Origin: DATDCY01 sp031406795 [NCBI: Candidatus Rokuibacteriota bacterium]
Lineage (GTDB): Bacteria; JAUVQV01
Length of the DNA: 27,301 bases
Assembly: GCA_031406795.1 (NCBI GenBank)
Contig: JANOHV010000177.1
Location: 1 to 27,301 of the forward strand
Direction: 5' to 3'
This document shows, one piece after another, positions 15,087-23,644 of this stretch; position 1 is the first letter of the stretch; every line of letters starts with the position of its first letter. The notes beneath the pieces are model-generated. The model saw only the letters and a program-made list of their open reading frames with translations. It was not told the origin of the DNA and did no database searches. The translations under genes were made by a program, and so were the position numbers.

Positions 15087-16218
15087 AGGCCGCCAGCACC
15101 GCTTCCCGGTATCGCGCCGGGCTGAACTCCCGCTGAACGCGCTCCCGCCCCGCGCGGCCCATGCGCCGCGCCAGATCCCCGTCCCGAAGCAGGCGCACGA
15201 TCGGCGCGACGTAGCCCTCGGCGGCGGCACCGTCGACCAGGATGCCCGTGACGCCATCCTGGACGACTTCGACCAGTCCACCTACTGCCGCGGCCACCAC
15301 CGGCCGGCCCGCGGCCATCGCCTCGGCGCTCACCAGGCCGAATCCCTCGTACTGCGACGGCACCATGACCAACTCAGTGGCCGCGTAAAGTTCCACCACC
15401 TCGTCGTGCGTCCTGCCGCCAGCCCAACGCACGCGCTGCGTCACGCCTCTTCTCCCGGCCTCTGCCCTGAGGAAGTCCTCGTCCGTCCCGTCCCCGACGA
15501 TTAGCAGCAGCGCTTCCGGGACGAGCGCCAGGATAGCGGGAAGCGCGGCGATTGCCAGCGCCTGACCCTTTTCTTCGCGCAGCCGCCCGACAACCCCGAT
15601 CACGCGATCGTCGCGGTCGATATCCAGCGACGCTCGGATTTTCTCACGCTCGGCGCGCTCCACGCGCCGCGCGATCTCCTCGCCGGCGACGGCATTGTAG
15701 ATCGTCGCGTGCCGCCCCGCAGCGCCGGGGTTTGCGGGATCGAACACCCTGCTCGAGCCGAACCACGATGCCTCCACCGCGCGCGAGACGCAGAAGAACC
15801 GGGTGGTGAGCCCGCACGCCGCGCGGAGCAGCGCCTTCTGCCGCCAGCCGAATCTGCCGCCGGGCTGATGGACCGTCGCGAACACCCGCCGCACCCCCGC
15901 CGCGCGCGCGGCGAGCACCGGCACGAACCCCGGCGCGACGTACTGCACGTGCACCGCCCCGGGTCGCCATTCCCGCAGCAGTGACCGGAGTCGGGCGAAC
16001 AGGGCGCGCAGTCCCGCCTCGCGCCGCAGACCGAGCAGGGTCACGGCGCAGCCGCCCCGGCGGAAGTTCTCGGCCATGGCCTCGTCGTATTCGTGATAGC
16101 AGCAGAGCCGCACCTGCCGCCCCGATTCGACCAGAACCCGCGCGAGCGCGAGGGTCTGCTGCTCGGTTCCCCAGTGCAGCAGGGTCGGCATCATGACGAC
16201 AACGAGTTCGTCCGTCAT
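15079..16218 (-). CDS. GT4 glycosyltransferase
   Basis: 379 residues from ATG 16218, overlapping the previous stop as ATGA. The N half has MMPTLLHWGTEQQTLALARVLVESG, the glycine/Glu-rich first loop of GT4 enzymes, and VHVQYVAPGFVP (89-100). The C half has VVGRLREEKGQALAIAAL (209-226), LLIVGDGTDEDFL (238-250) and E-x7-E as EGFGLVSAE (291-299), followed by AMAAGRPVVA. All catalytic features of a retaining GT-B enzyme are present. It should act at the cytoplasmic membrane on the growing lipid-linked oligosaccharide; the sugar is not predictable. Good match to family length. Confidence 0.93.
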   Translation of the reverse strand: MTDELVVVMMPTLLHWGTEQQTLALARVLVESGRQVRLCCYHEYDEAMAENFRRGGCAVTLLGLRREAGLRALFARLRSLLREWRPGAVHVQYVAPGFVPVLAARAAGVRRVFATVHQPGGRFGWRQKALLRAACGLTTRFFCVSRAVEASWFGSSRVFDPANPGAAGRHATIYNAVAGEEIARRVERAEREKIRASLDIDRDDRVIGVVGRLREEKGQALAIAALPAILALVPEALLLIVGDGTDEDFLRAEAGRRGVTQRVRWAGGRTHDEVVELYAATELVMVPSQYEGFGLVSAEAMAAGRPVVAAAVGGLVEVVQDGVTGILVDGAAAEGYVAPIVRLLRDGDLARRMGRAGRERVQREFSPARYREAVLAAYA

Positions 16219-17474
16219 GCACCCTCCGGCAGGCGGCGCTCGTCGAAGATCCGGCGCCAGGCATCGACCACCGCCGCGGGGGAGAAGACCGGCGCCAGGA
16301 CGTTTGAACCGTACCGCTGCTCGAGCGCACCCTCGTTCCGGCTGTTAAACAGCTCGGCGATCGCCCGGGCGATCGCCTCCGGTTCGTCGCAGGCCGCGTG
16401 GATGCCGCCGCCGCGCTCCCCGATCAGGTCCACCAGCGTGCCGCGCCGCGGCGAGACCGCGAGGAGCGGCCGGCCCGCCTGCACGCAGTCGACCACCTTC
16501 GACGGCAGGAAGATCCCTTCCGCGCAGGGAGCTTCGATCACGACGTTGACGTCGCTCGCCGCGAGGGCGTCGAGCGTCGCCAGATACCCGAGAGAACCGC
16601 GGACCTCGACGAGTCCAGCGAGGTCCGCGGCCTGGATTCGGCCCTGAAGTTCCCCAGGCGGCGCGCCGATCAAGACCAGCCGCGCCCGGTCCCGGGCACG
16701 CTCCTGCCGGACGAAGCGGGCAAATCCCTCGAGAAAGGGCCCCGCGTCGCGCCCGTAGCCGAGGTTGCCGGCGTGGCAGAGCACGAATCGCGAGGGATCC
16801 CGCACCCCTGTTACCGCGGCCCCCGGCAGCGCAACGTGGGGGATCACGCTGCTGCGCGCCGCCGCCACCGGGCCGAGATAGCGCGTCATGTGCGCCCGCA
16901 GTCGCTCGCACGGGAACGTGTGCCAGGAGGCCGCCGCGGCGACCCGAGAGCGCAGCCGATCCTCCCGCGGACGCCGCTTCCGCTCCTCTCCGCGGCCGCA
17001 CGGCGGCGGCATTTTCTCGGCGGAGGGATCATTCCAGTTCGCGACCCACGGCAGACGCGCCTGCTGCACAAAAGCGAGCGCAGCCAGGTGGGCGGCCTCG
17101 GGGCCGGAACGTGAGAGCACCGCGTCATAACGCCGGTCCCGGGCAAGTTCCCGGGCGAGCGCGACCGCGTGCGCGGCCCACCGGCACCCGGGAGCCAGCG
17201 AGCGCATCTTCAGCCCGCCGCACAGCGTGTCCAATATCCGGCCGGGCCGGCCGCCGGCCGTCGGGTAACGCACTTCGTGGGTCACCGCCCGCAGCGGCAG
17301 CCACGGTTCCACCCAGCCGGAGCCGTAGTTGTACTCGGACTCCTGCTGCAGGTTCCGCGAGATCACGTCCACTTCCCACCCCGCGGCGAGAAACGCGAGC
17401 GCCAGCTTGCTGTTGACGATCGCCTCGGGATTGGCGAACGGCGCGAAGGCCGGTGCGAACATCAGGATCTTCAT
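16215..17474 (-). CDS. GT4-like glycosyltransferase
   Basis: 419 residues from ATG 17474, overlapping the previous stop as ATGA; the open frame extends further upstream only as shadow of the neighbouring gene. It begins MKILMFAPAFAPFANPEAIVNSKLALAF, a form typical of GT4 proteins that have lost the glycine-rich loop. PWVANWNDPSAEK (about 150-162) and LCHAGNLGYGRDAGPFLEGF (about 242-262) are the acceptor-domain and linker motifs. The donor site reads EGIFLPSKVVDCVQAGRPLLAV, in which the second Glu of E-x7-E is replaced within the PSK-x2-D variant common in this branch. Probably active, adding one sugar of unknown type to the repeat unit. Confidence 0.9.
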   Translation of the reverse strand: MKILMFAPAFAPFANPEAIVNSKLALAFLAAGWEVDVISRNLQQESEYNYGSGWVEPWLPLRAVTHEVRYPTAGGRPGRILDTLCGGLKMRSLAPGCRWAAHAVALARELARDRRYDAVLSRSGPEAAHLAALAFVQQARLPWVANWNDPSAEKMPPPCGRGEERKRRPREDRLRSRVAAAASWHTFPCERLRAHMTRYLGPVAAARSSVIPHVALPGAAVTGVRDPSRFVLCHAGNLGYGRDAGPFLEGFARFVRQERARDRARLVLIGAPPGELQGRIQAADLAGLVEVRGSLGYLATLDALAASDVNVVIEAPCAEGIFLPSKVVDCVQAGRPLLAVSPRRGTLVDLIGERGGGIHAACDEPEAIARAIAELFNSRNEGALEQRYGSNVLAPVFSPAAVVDAWRRIFDERRLPEGA

Positions 17475-18655
17475 GGTGTCCCGAGCATCCGCGCCACCTT
17501 CCTCACCGGCCGGACCAGGGCGAGCGGCAGGCCCGGCCAGTCGCCGAGCAGCGAACGGTCGACCTCGCCGGAGCGGCGGCGCTGCGGCCGGGAGCCGATG
17601 ATGCCGTCGAGCAACTCCGCGTAGGCCTGTCCGTTCGCCCGGGAGGTGAATCTGTCCCGCGCCGTCTCCCAGGCCCGTAGCGACAGCGCGCGGAGGCATG
17701 CGCGGTCGGCATCCATCTCGGCGATCGCCCGAGCGAATCCTGCCGCATCCCCCGGCGCCGCAAGATAGCCGTTCACGCCGTTGTCGACCACGAAGTCCGT
17801 GCTCCCGGGGATCCGGGTGGCCACCGGAACGACGCCGCACGCCACCGCCTCGAGAAGAACGAGCGGCAGCCCCTCGAAGCGCGACGGCATCAGGAGAACA
17901 TCGGCTTGAGCCAGGAGCGCCTGCGTGCGCTCGTGCGGCACAGCGCCGTGAAGAGTCACGGAAGCGCCCAGCTTCTCCCGCTCGAACGCCGCGGCAAGGG
18001 CGGCCCGGTCGGGTCCGTCGCCGACGACGTCGACGTGAAGCGTCCGGCCGGCGTCCCGGAGTTGTCCGAAGATGGCAGGAAGCAGCAGCACGCCCTTCTG
18101 CGCATCGTCGAGGGATCCGACGTAGATCGCCCGCAATGCGGAAGCAGCGCGCTCCCTCCCCTTGGGCCAGACCGCCGGAACCGGCACGCCATTCGGAATG
18201 CAGCGCACGCGCTCCGCCGGGACACCGGCATCCAGCGCCGCCGCGCGCGTCGCCGGGCTGACCGCCGCCATCACGTCCCATTCCCCGCCGTTGCCGGCCG
18301 CATTCCTGACCATGCTGAGAAGCGCGAGGTGCAGGATCGGTATCGTCGCCGTCCGCGGCGGCAGCAGCCCCAGCCCCGCTTGCGCCCACGGCGCATCGTT
18401 CAAAACGATCGCGTCGAAGCCGCCAAGCGCCGCAGCAATCCTCCGCACGTGGTGCAGCCGCGAACGAGATCGCCGCGGGAGCACCTGCCGCACTGTGTAC
18501 CCCGCCGTGGAGAACGATCGCGACCAGACCCCCGCCGCGTGCGTCTCCACGAACTCCACCACGTCCCCGCGGTTCGTGAAGAAATCCGCGAGGTGCCGCA
18601 GAAACGTCTCCACGCCGCCGACATTCAGCGCATAGGTTACGAGCGCCAGGCGCAT
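17471..18655 (-). CDS. GT4 glycosyltransferase
   Basis: 394 residues from ATG 18655, with a GGGGGTGG purine run just upstream and 22 bases after the previous stop. MRLALVTYALNVGGVETFLRHLADFF gives the GGxE acceptor loop. The C half has IYVGSLDDAQKGVLLLPAIF (177-196), VDVVGDGPDRAAL (208-220) and E-x7-E as EGLPLVLLE (261-269). A basic, Pro-containing tail (about 350-394) may help membrane contact. It is expected to work at the cytoplasmic side of the inner membrane on the lipid-linked unit. Donor sugar unknown. Confidence 0.93.
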   Translation of the reverse strand: MRLALVTYALNVGGVETFLRHLADFFTNRGDVVEFVETHAAGVWSRSFSTAGYTVRQVLPRRSRSRLHHVRRIAAALGGFDAIVLNDAPWAQAGLGLLPPRTATIPILHLALLSMVRNAAGNGGEWDVMAAVSPATRAAALDAGVPAERVRCIPNGVPVPAVWPKGRERAASALRAIYVGSLDDAQKGVLLLPAIFGQLRDAGRTLHVDVVGDGPDRAALAAAFEREKLGASVTLHGAVPHERTQALLAQADVLLMPSRFEGLPLVLLEAVACGVVPVATRIPGSTDFVVDNGVNGYLAAPGDAAGFARAIAEMDADRACLRALSLRAWETARDRFTSRANGQAYAELLDGIIGSRPQRRRSGEVDRSLLGDWPGLPLALVRPVRKVARMLGTP

Positions 18656-18677
18656 GCCGCCACCCCCGCGAGCGTGT

Positions 18678-19853
18678 TCACAGCCGACCGTAGAGGTCTT
18701 GATGCCGTTGAAACCATGCGGACGCCGAGAATTCCCGCTCGACGCGCGCCCGGGCAGCCGCCCCGAGCCGCGCTGCGAGTGCCCTGTCAAGAAGCACGCG
18801 CCCGAGCGCTGCCGCGAGCGCTGCCGGGTCGCCCGGCGGCACGAGCCGTCCATCCACGCCGTCCGCGATGATCTCCCGCAGACCGCCAAGCCGGGACGCG
18901 ACCACCGGCACGCCGAGCGCCATCGCCTCGAGCGCCGCGATCGAGGTCGCCTCCTCGATACCATGCACGGGCACAGACGGAATCAGCACGGCGGTCGCGT
19001 GCTTCACCAGCGGCAACAACGCCGCGTGGTCCAACTCGCCAGGAAAGGCCACGTCGTCCGTCAACCCCAGTTCCGCTACGAGCGCCGCCAGCCGCGGGTG
19101 CTCCGGACCGCTGCCGGCGAGCAACAGTCGCGGGCGCGCCGCCGGTTCGAGGAGCGCGAGCGCCCGGACCGCGAATTCAACGCCGTTCTTCGGCGCGAGC
19201 CGCCGCGGCACAACGACCCAGGTCCGCCCCCCGGCCGCAATCTCCGGCAGCCGACCGGCCGCCAGTGCGTCCACCGTCGCCAGGTCCACTGCGTTGGGGA
19301 TGACGACGACCTTCGCGGGGGACGCCCCCTGCCCGATGACTATCGCGCGCTGCCCCTCGTCGACTGCGACGATCGCGTCCGCGCCGGCCCAGGCCTCCCG
19401 CTCGCAACGCTCGACCGTCAACACGTCCGGAGAATCGGGGGCGGCGCCGGCCTCGATCATGTGCCGCGACACCGGCCCGTGGACGGTGCTGACTACCCGA
19501 AACCGGCGTCCGTCGCGCCGCAAGCGCCCGCGCGCGCCGAGCGCCGCCCACGTCGCCATCGCATCGTGACCGTGCACGATGTCGATCCCGCGCTCCGGCA
19601 GGAGACCCCGCAGCGTCCGCGCCCAGAGCGAGACCGTCTCGCGCCCGGACGCCGCGCGCACCCGGCGCCGCACCCCGAAGCGCACCCGGGCCCAGCCCCG
19701 CGCCTGCGCCGCGCAGATCTGCCGGAAGCCAACGACCTCGCTCTCGGGAATCCCCAGCCGGTCGGCGAGCAGCCGCAGGTGTGAACTCACCCCGCCCGCC
19801 GCGGGGAAGACCCACGAGGTGACGAGCAGCACCCGGGGTTCAGCGTCCGCCAT
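18678..19853 (-). CDS. GT4 glycosyltransferase
   Basis: 391 residues from ATG 19853, overlapping the methyltransferase stop by 14 bases. LLVTSWVFPAAGGVSSHLRLLADRLG (9-34) carries the glycine-rich acceptor loop, and VHGHDAMATWAALGARGR (93-110) and STVHGPVSRHM (122-132) the acceptor site. The C half has VVPRRLAPKNGVEFAVRAL (214-232), LLLAGSGPEHPRLAAL (243-258) and E-x7-E as EATSIAALE (301-309), then AMALGVPVVASRLGGLREI. It is a complete GT-B retaining glycosyltransferase. In operon order it is the first glycosyltransferase after the epimerase, flippase and methyltransferase genes; order does not prove step order. Confidence 0.93.
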   Translation of the reverse strand: MADAEPRVLLVTSWVFPAAGGVSSHLRLLADRLGIPESEVVGFRQICAAQARGWARVRFGVRRRVRAASGRETVSLWARTLRGLLPERGIDIVHGHDAMATWAALGARGRLRRDGRRFRVVSTVHGPVSRHMIEAGAAPDSPDVLTVERCEREAWAGADAIVAVDEGQRAIVIGQGASPAKVVVIPNAVDLATVDALAAGRLPEIAAGGRTWVVVPRRLAPKNGVEFAVRALALLEPAARPRLLLAGSGPEHPRLAALVAELGLTDDVAFPGELDHAALLPLVKHATAVLIPSVPVHGIEEATSIAALEAMALGVPVVASRLGGLREIIADGVDGRLVPPGDPAALAAALGRVLLDRALAARLGAAARARVEREFSASAWFQRHQDLYGRL

Positions 19854-20793
19854 CGTCCCGTTCCTTTTCGTCGCGACGGGCGAGCAGGGTGAGCTGGAAG
19901 CCTCCCGAGGCCATCGGGTCGACCGGCGCGAATGCCGCCCTCCCCAACCGCGCCCGCACCGCCGCGAAAAAGGCCCGCCGATCGGCAAGCGCCTGGTACT
20001 CCGGCAAGAACGGCTGCGACGATTCCCAGAAGCATTCCGTGAGGAACCCCGCCTCGCCCAGAAGCCTGCTGAGCGTCCGCGTGTCGAAGTAGTTGAGGTG
20101 TTCCAGATCCACGCGGAAGCCGACCCACGCCGGGCCGATCGTCGTCGCCTGACCCGCGATCGGGACCCCCACCACCACTCGCGCGCCGGGGCGGGTCAGC
20201 CGACTGACCTCGTCGAGCAGTCCCCGCGGGTCCGCGACGTGCTCGAGGACCATCGAAGCCACGACCACGTCTGCCTGCCCGGCGATCTCCGCCACCCGCG
20301 CATGGACTGCGAAGCCCGCTTCCCTCAGCCGCGCCGCAGCGACGGGGTCGACCTCGACGGCCATCGCCTGCGCTCCCAGGCGTCGAACCTCGTGGAGCAC
20401 TCCCCCCGCGCCGCCGGGACCGAGTTCGACGACGATCTTGCCCGACACGCCGCTGGTTCGCACCAGGACCTCCGTGTAGGGCGATATCGGCGTCCGCCCC
20501 GTCACCCGCCGCAGCAACCGCCCGAGACCAAAGCCTCGACGTCCGCCCGGCGGCTGCAGATAGCGCTTGCGCTCCGCGTACCCGGCATAGAACCGTTCCA
20601 GCTGCGCCGCTGAAGGCACGCGCGGGAGGTACACCGCGCCGCACTCCCCGCACCGCGCGACCTCCAGCCCGTCCGGGCGCTCGCAAAGCGTCTCCCGCGT
20701 CGCCGACCCGCAGGCGAAGCACTCCCGCTCCGCGAGATCGCGCGTATCCCACGCCGGCACCGGCTCGCCGGACAGCGGCGGCAGCCGGGTCAC
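19840..20793 (-). CDS. SAM-dependent methyltransferase with N-terminal zinc ribbon
   Basis: 317 residues from GTG 20793, overlapping the flippase stop as GTGA. Residues 25-51 form a C-x2-C...C-x2-C zinc ribbon (CFACG and CGECG). From about 119 a class I methyltransferase follows: motif I IVVELGPGGAGG (120-131), an acidic residue ending beta 2 (AVEVDP, 145-150), and ADVVVASMVLEHVADPRGLLDEVSRLTRPGARVVVGVP as motifs post-I to III. This zinc-ribbon plus Methyltransf_23 layout is common in polysaccharide and antibiotic sugar clusters. It likely methylates a sugar, on oxygen or carbon, of the repeat unit or its nucleotide precursor. Which position is unknown. A NYF...WESSQPF segment near the end may shape the substrate site. 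Confidence 0.88.
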   Translation of the reverse strand: MTRLPPLSGEPVPAWDTRDLAERECFACGSATRETLCERPDGLEVARCGECGAVYLPRVPSAAQLERFYAGYAERKRYLQPPGGRRGFGLGRLLRRVTGRTPISPYTEVLVRTSGVSGKIVVELGPGGAGGVLHEVRRLGAQAMAVEVDPVAAARLREAGFAVHARVAEIAGQADVVVASMVLEHVADPRGLLDEVSRLTRPGARVVVGVPIAGQATTIGPAWVGFRVDLEHLNYFDTRTLSRLLGEAGFLTECFWESSQPFLPEYQALADRRAFFAAVRARLGRAAFAPVDPMASGGFQLTLLARRDEKERDDGGR

Positions 20794-22280
20794 GCGCGCA
20801 CCGCCTTCCGCACCATCCCCAGCAGCGGCACAGACGCCAGCACCGTGAGCGCGACGCCGGCGAGCACCGGGAAGCGCTCCCGCACGCCGCCGCCGAGACA
20901 GGCGGCGAAAACCGCCGCAGTGAATGCGAACAGCCGCCACAGACCGCTGATCGCCGCGGGCGCGATTCGCAGTTCCACGTACGCCATCTGCCAGAGCGTG
21001 TGCAGCAGGTACGCCGCCAGGTAGGCGATGCCCAGCCCCGTCGCCCCGCGGCGCGGCACGAGAAAGGCCGCCGCACCGACGAGCGCGAACGCCCACGCGA
21101 GGTTCATCAGGGTCCCGGTCCACAGCCGCCCCGCGCCCACCAGCGCCGCTCCGACCGTCGCGTTCACGATCGAGAGGAAGGCCGCCACCATGAGCGCAGG
21201 CAGCACGAGCTCCATCCCCGCGAACTGGCGCCCGAAGATCGCGGCGACCGGTCCCGCGAGCACCACGGTCACGACGGTCAGCGGGAGGGCGACTACCCAG
21301 GTCACACGCAGATTGAGAGTGAACGCCTCCCGGAACCCGGCGCGGTCGTCGCTTCCGTGGGTTTGCGCGAGCACCGGCAGCACCGCCGCAGCGAGCATTC
21401 CCGGGAGAAAGACGATCACCATCCGCCACTGGTTGGCGGCGTTGAAGATCCCCAGCTCGCCGTAGCCGCCCGGACCGCGCACGAGCATCAGGTTGGTGAC
21501 CCACATGACGGGAATCAGCAGCAGGCTCGAGAGCAGCGACGGGAGCGCGACGCGGGTCAGGACGCCGGCTTCGCGCCAGATCTGCCGATCGTAGCGCAGC
21601 GGGACGGCGTGCGACGCGGTCGTGCGCCCGAGCACGACCGCCCCCCAGGCCAGCCCGAGCGCCGCATTGACCGTCACGGCCGCCACGGCGCCATCGACGC
21701 CGTAGAGCCAGACCAGGGGCACCGTGATGAACGGCGCCGCGGCCCCGAGCCAGAGCTGTATTCGCGCGATGCGGCGGAACTCCTCGAACCCGGCGAGTGC
21801 CGCCGAGACGACGCCCCCGAGCGTCGTGACGACCAGCTGGAGCGCGGCGGCCATGACAAGCCGTTCGAGCGACGCGCGCCCGAGCGTACCGCCCGCGAGC
21901 CAGCCCGCCCCCGCAACGCAGGCGACGCCCAGCACCCCGGCGGTCAGCACGGCAACAGCGAGCGTCAGGCCCGCGATCCTGCCGGCACGAGCCGGGTCGG
22001 TTCGCCGGTGCTCCGCGATGCACTTGGTGGCCGTGGTCCCGAGACCGAAACCGGCGAAAACCCCGAGCATGCCCACCGTGGACTGCACCATGCCCATCTC
22101 GCCGTAGCCGACCTTGCCGAGCAGTCTCGCCGTGATCACGGCGCTGCCCACCGCAAGCACCTTTGATCCCACGCCGCCGACGAGCGACCACCAGGCGCCC
22201 CGCGCGACGCGCGCCCCGGCCGGCGAACGTTCGACATTCACCCGCAACCGACCCAGCACCCGCGACGCCGGCCCGATCAC
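20790..22280 (-). CDS. wzx: Wzx-type oligosaccharide flippase (MOP superfamily)
   Basis: 496 residues from GTG 22280, overlapping the epimerase stop as GTGA. Twelve to fourteen hydrophobic helices run the whole length. The first reads RGAWWSLVGGVGSKVLAVGSAVITARLLGKVGYGEMGMVQST, the classic polysaccharide-synthase/MATE-like start, with a positively charged pair in the first helix region. Other supports are the GFGLGTTATKCIAEHR loop and the FNAANQWRMVIVFLPGMLAAAVLPVLAQ segment. The family moves undecaprenyl-PP-linked repeat units from the inner to the outer face of the cytoplasmic membrane. With the Wzy-type protein and the BY-kinase in the same operon, this is a Wzx/Wzy-dependent pathway. Confidence 0.93.
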   Translation of the reverse strand: MIGPASRVLGRLRVNVERSPAGARVARGAWWSLVGGVGSKVLAVGSAVITARLLGKVGYGEMGMVQSTVGMLGVFAGFGLGTTATKCIAEHRRTDPARAGRIAGLTLAVAVLTAGVLGVACVAGAGWLAGGTLGRASLERLVMAAALQLVVTTLGGVVSAALAGFEEFRRIARIQLWLGAAAPFITVPLVWLYGVDGAVAAVTVNAALGLAWGAVVLGRTTASHAVPLRYDRQIWREAGVLTRVALPSLLSSLLLIPVMWVTNLMLVRGPGGYGELGIFNAANQWRMVIVFLPGMLAAAVLPVLAQTHGSDDRAGFREAFTLNLRVTWVVALPLTVVTVVLAGPVAAIFGRQFAGMELVLPALMVAAFLSIVNATVGAALVGAGRLWTGTLMNLAWAFALVGAAAFLVPRRGATGLGIAYLAAYLLHTLWQMAYVELRIAPAAISGLWRLFAFTAAVFAACLGGGVRERFPVLAGVALTVLASVPLLGMVRKAVRA

Positions 22281-23497
22281 AACGCCGCCACGATCCGCCC
22301 GGCCGCCCGCCCGTCGCCGTAGGGGTTGTGCGCCCGCGTCATCGCCTCCCGGGCGCCGCGGTCATCGAGCAGCCGGCGCGCCTCGCGCAGGATCGCGTCG
22401 CGGCCGGTCCCGACCAGTCGCGCGGTTCCCGCCACCACCGCCTCCGGCCGCTCGGTGGTCTCCCGCATCACGAGCACCGGCTTGCCGAGCGACGGGGCCT
22501 CCTCCTGGACGCCTCCGGAGTCCGTGAGAATGAACTCGGCCCGCTGCATCAGAGAGACGAAGGGGAGGTAGTCGAGCGGGTCGAGCAGGTGGACCGCGGA
22601 AAGCCCGCCCAGGATCGAGCGCACCGGTTGCTGGACGTTCGGGTTGAGGTGCACGGGGTAGACGATCTGGAGATCCTCGCGCGTGACGGCGAGTTCGCGC
22701 AACGCCTCGCAGATGCCGCGGAAGCCCTCCCCGAAACTCTCCCGACGGTGGCCGGTAACCAGGACGAGCCGCTTGCCGGGGTCGAGGAAATTCAGCTGCT
22801 CTTCGACCTGCCGACGCAGCCCCTCGTCGTCGCGCAGCCGCTCGGTCACGAATTTCAGCGCATCGATGACCGTGTTGCCGGTGACGAAGATGCGCGCCGC
22901 CGGCACACCCTCGCTCCGCAGGTTCTCCGCGGCCTGCTGCGTGGGCGCGAAATGCAGATCCGCCATCACGCCGACGACCCGGCGGTTCAGCTCCTCGGGA
23001 TAGGGCGCCCCCAGGCTGCCGGTGCGCAGGCCGGCTTCGATGTGCCCGACGGGGACCCGGGCATAGAATGCCGCCAGCGCCGCGGCCATGGCGGTGGTTG
23101 TGTCTCCCTGCACAAGAACCAGGTCGGGACGCTCGGCGGCCAGGATACCGCGCAGGCCCTGAAGTGCGCCGCAGGTGATATCCGTGAGGTCCTGCCCGGG
23201 TCTCATCAGGTCGAGATCGTGACGCACCCCGATCTCGAAGAGTTCGAGGACCTGGTCGAGCATCCGGCGGTGCTGCGCGGTGACACAGACAACCGTCTCG
23301 AACCGCCCCGGATGCCGACGCAGCTCACGAATGACCGGCGCGAGCTTGATGGCCTCGGGGCGGGTCCCGAGAACTACCACGATGCGCTTGGCGCGTTGAA
23401 TATCGTCCCCCTCCCCGAAGACTCCGCGGTTGTCCCCGGCAGCTCTCTCCGGAAGAAACCGTTCCGAATTGTACTCGAAAACGACTCCGCGGAGCAC
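22277..23497 (-). CDS. wecB: UDP-N-acetylglucosamine 2-epimerase (non-hydrolysing)
   Basis: First gene of the operon. It converts UDP-GlcNAc to UDP-ManNAc in the cytosol. Family motifs run in order: VVVLGTRPEAIKLAPVI at the start, VTAQHRRMLDQVL, VQGDTTTAMAAALAAF, VGHIEAGLRTG, PEELNRRVVG, VTGHRRESFG, YPVHLNPNVQQPV and the UDP-binding TDSGGVQEEAPSLGKPVLVMRETTERPEA. GTG 23497 is the only standard start and gives 406 residues with a 36-residue N-terminal extension not seen in the roughly 375-residue family. An in-frame ATT at 23401 with a strong GGGGAGGGGG five bases before it would give 374 residues, the usual length. The product feeds the TagA/WecG-like transferase later in the operon. No UDP-ManNAc dehydrogenase is present, so ManNAc itself is probably used. 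Confidence 0.95.
   Translation of the reverse strand: MLRGVVFEYNSERFLPERAAGDNRGVFGEGDDIQRAKRIVVVLGTRPEAIKLAPVIRELRRHPGRFETVVCVTAQHRRMLDQVLELFEIGVRHDLDLMRPGQDLTDITCGALQGLRGILAAERPDLVLVQGDTTTAMAAALAAFYARVPVGHIEAGLRTGSLGAPYPEELNRRVVGVMADLHFAPTQQAAENLRSEGVPAARIFVTGNTVIDALKFVTERLRDDEGLRRQVEEQLNFLDPGKRLVLVTGHRRESFGEGFRGICEALRELAVTREDLQIVYPVHLNPNVQQPVRSILGGLSAVHLLDPLDYLPFVSLMQRAEFILTDSGGVQEEAPSLGKPVLVMRETTERPEAVVAGTARLVGTGRDAILREARRLLDDRGAREAMTRAHNPYGDGRAAGRIVAAL
23407..23416 (-). promoter_or_regulatory. Strong Shine-Dalgarno-like run before an in-frame ATT in wecB
   Basis: The minus strand reads GGGGAGGGGG (23416-23407), five bases before the in-frame ATT at 23401, which lies a few codons ahead of the conserved VVVLGTRPEA strand. 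No such site precedes the GTG at 23497. TACAAT at 23473-23468 could be a -10 box placing transcription start downstream of that GTG. Confidence 0.4.
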
Positions 23498-23644
23498 AAC
23501 GGCTCGAAATTCCTCACGATTCCGCTTCTTCGGCGCCCCTTTCGGTAACGTGCTGCCCCATAATCAGTAGCAATATAGAGGGAATGACGTAAAATGGTAG
23601 GGTCCCGCGAGGGGCGAAGAGGTTTTGGCTGCCGAGGAGGGGTA
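23498..23644. promoter_or_regulatory. Divergent intergenic region between the EPS operon and the surface-protein gene
   Basis: 147 bp, the longest non-coding stretch in the window and clearly AT-richer than its surroundings at 23559-23600. It must hold promoters for both directions. Candidates are weak: TAAAAT (23590-23595) on the + strand and TATATT (23577-23572) on the - strand, each without a convincing -35. A stem GTCCC/GGGGC with a GCGA (GNRA) loop lies at 23602-23615, in the likely leader of the + gene. GAGGAGGGG (23634-23642) is the ribosome site of that gene. No sigma-54 box was recognised. Confidence 0.6.
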
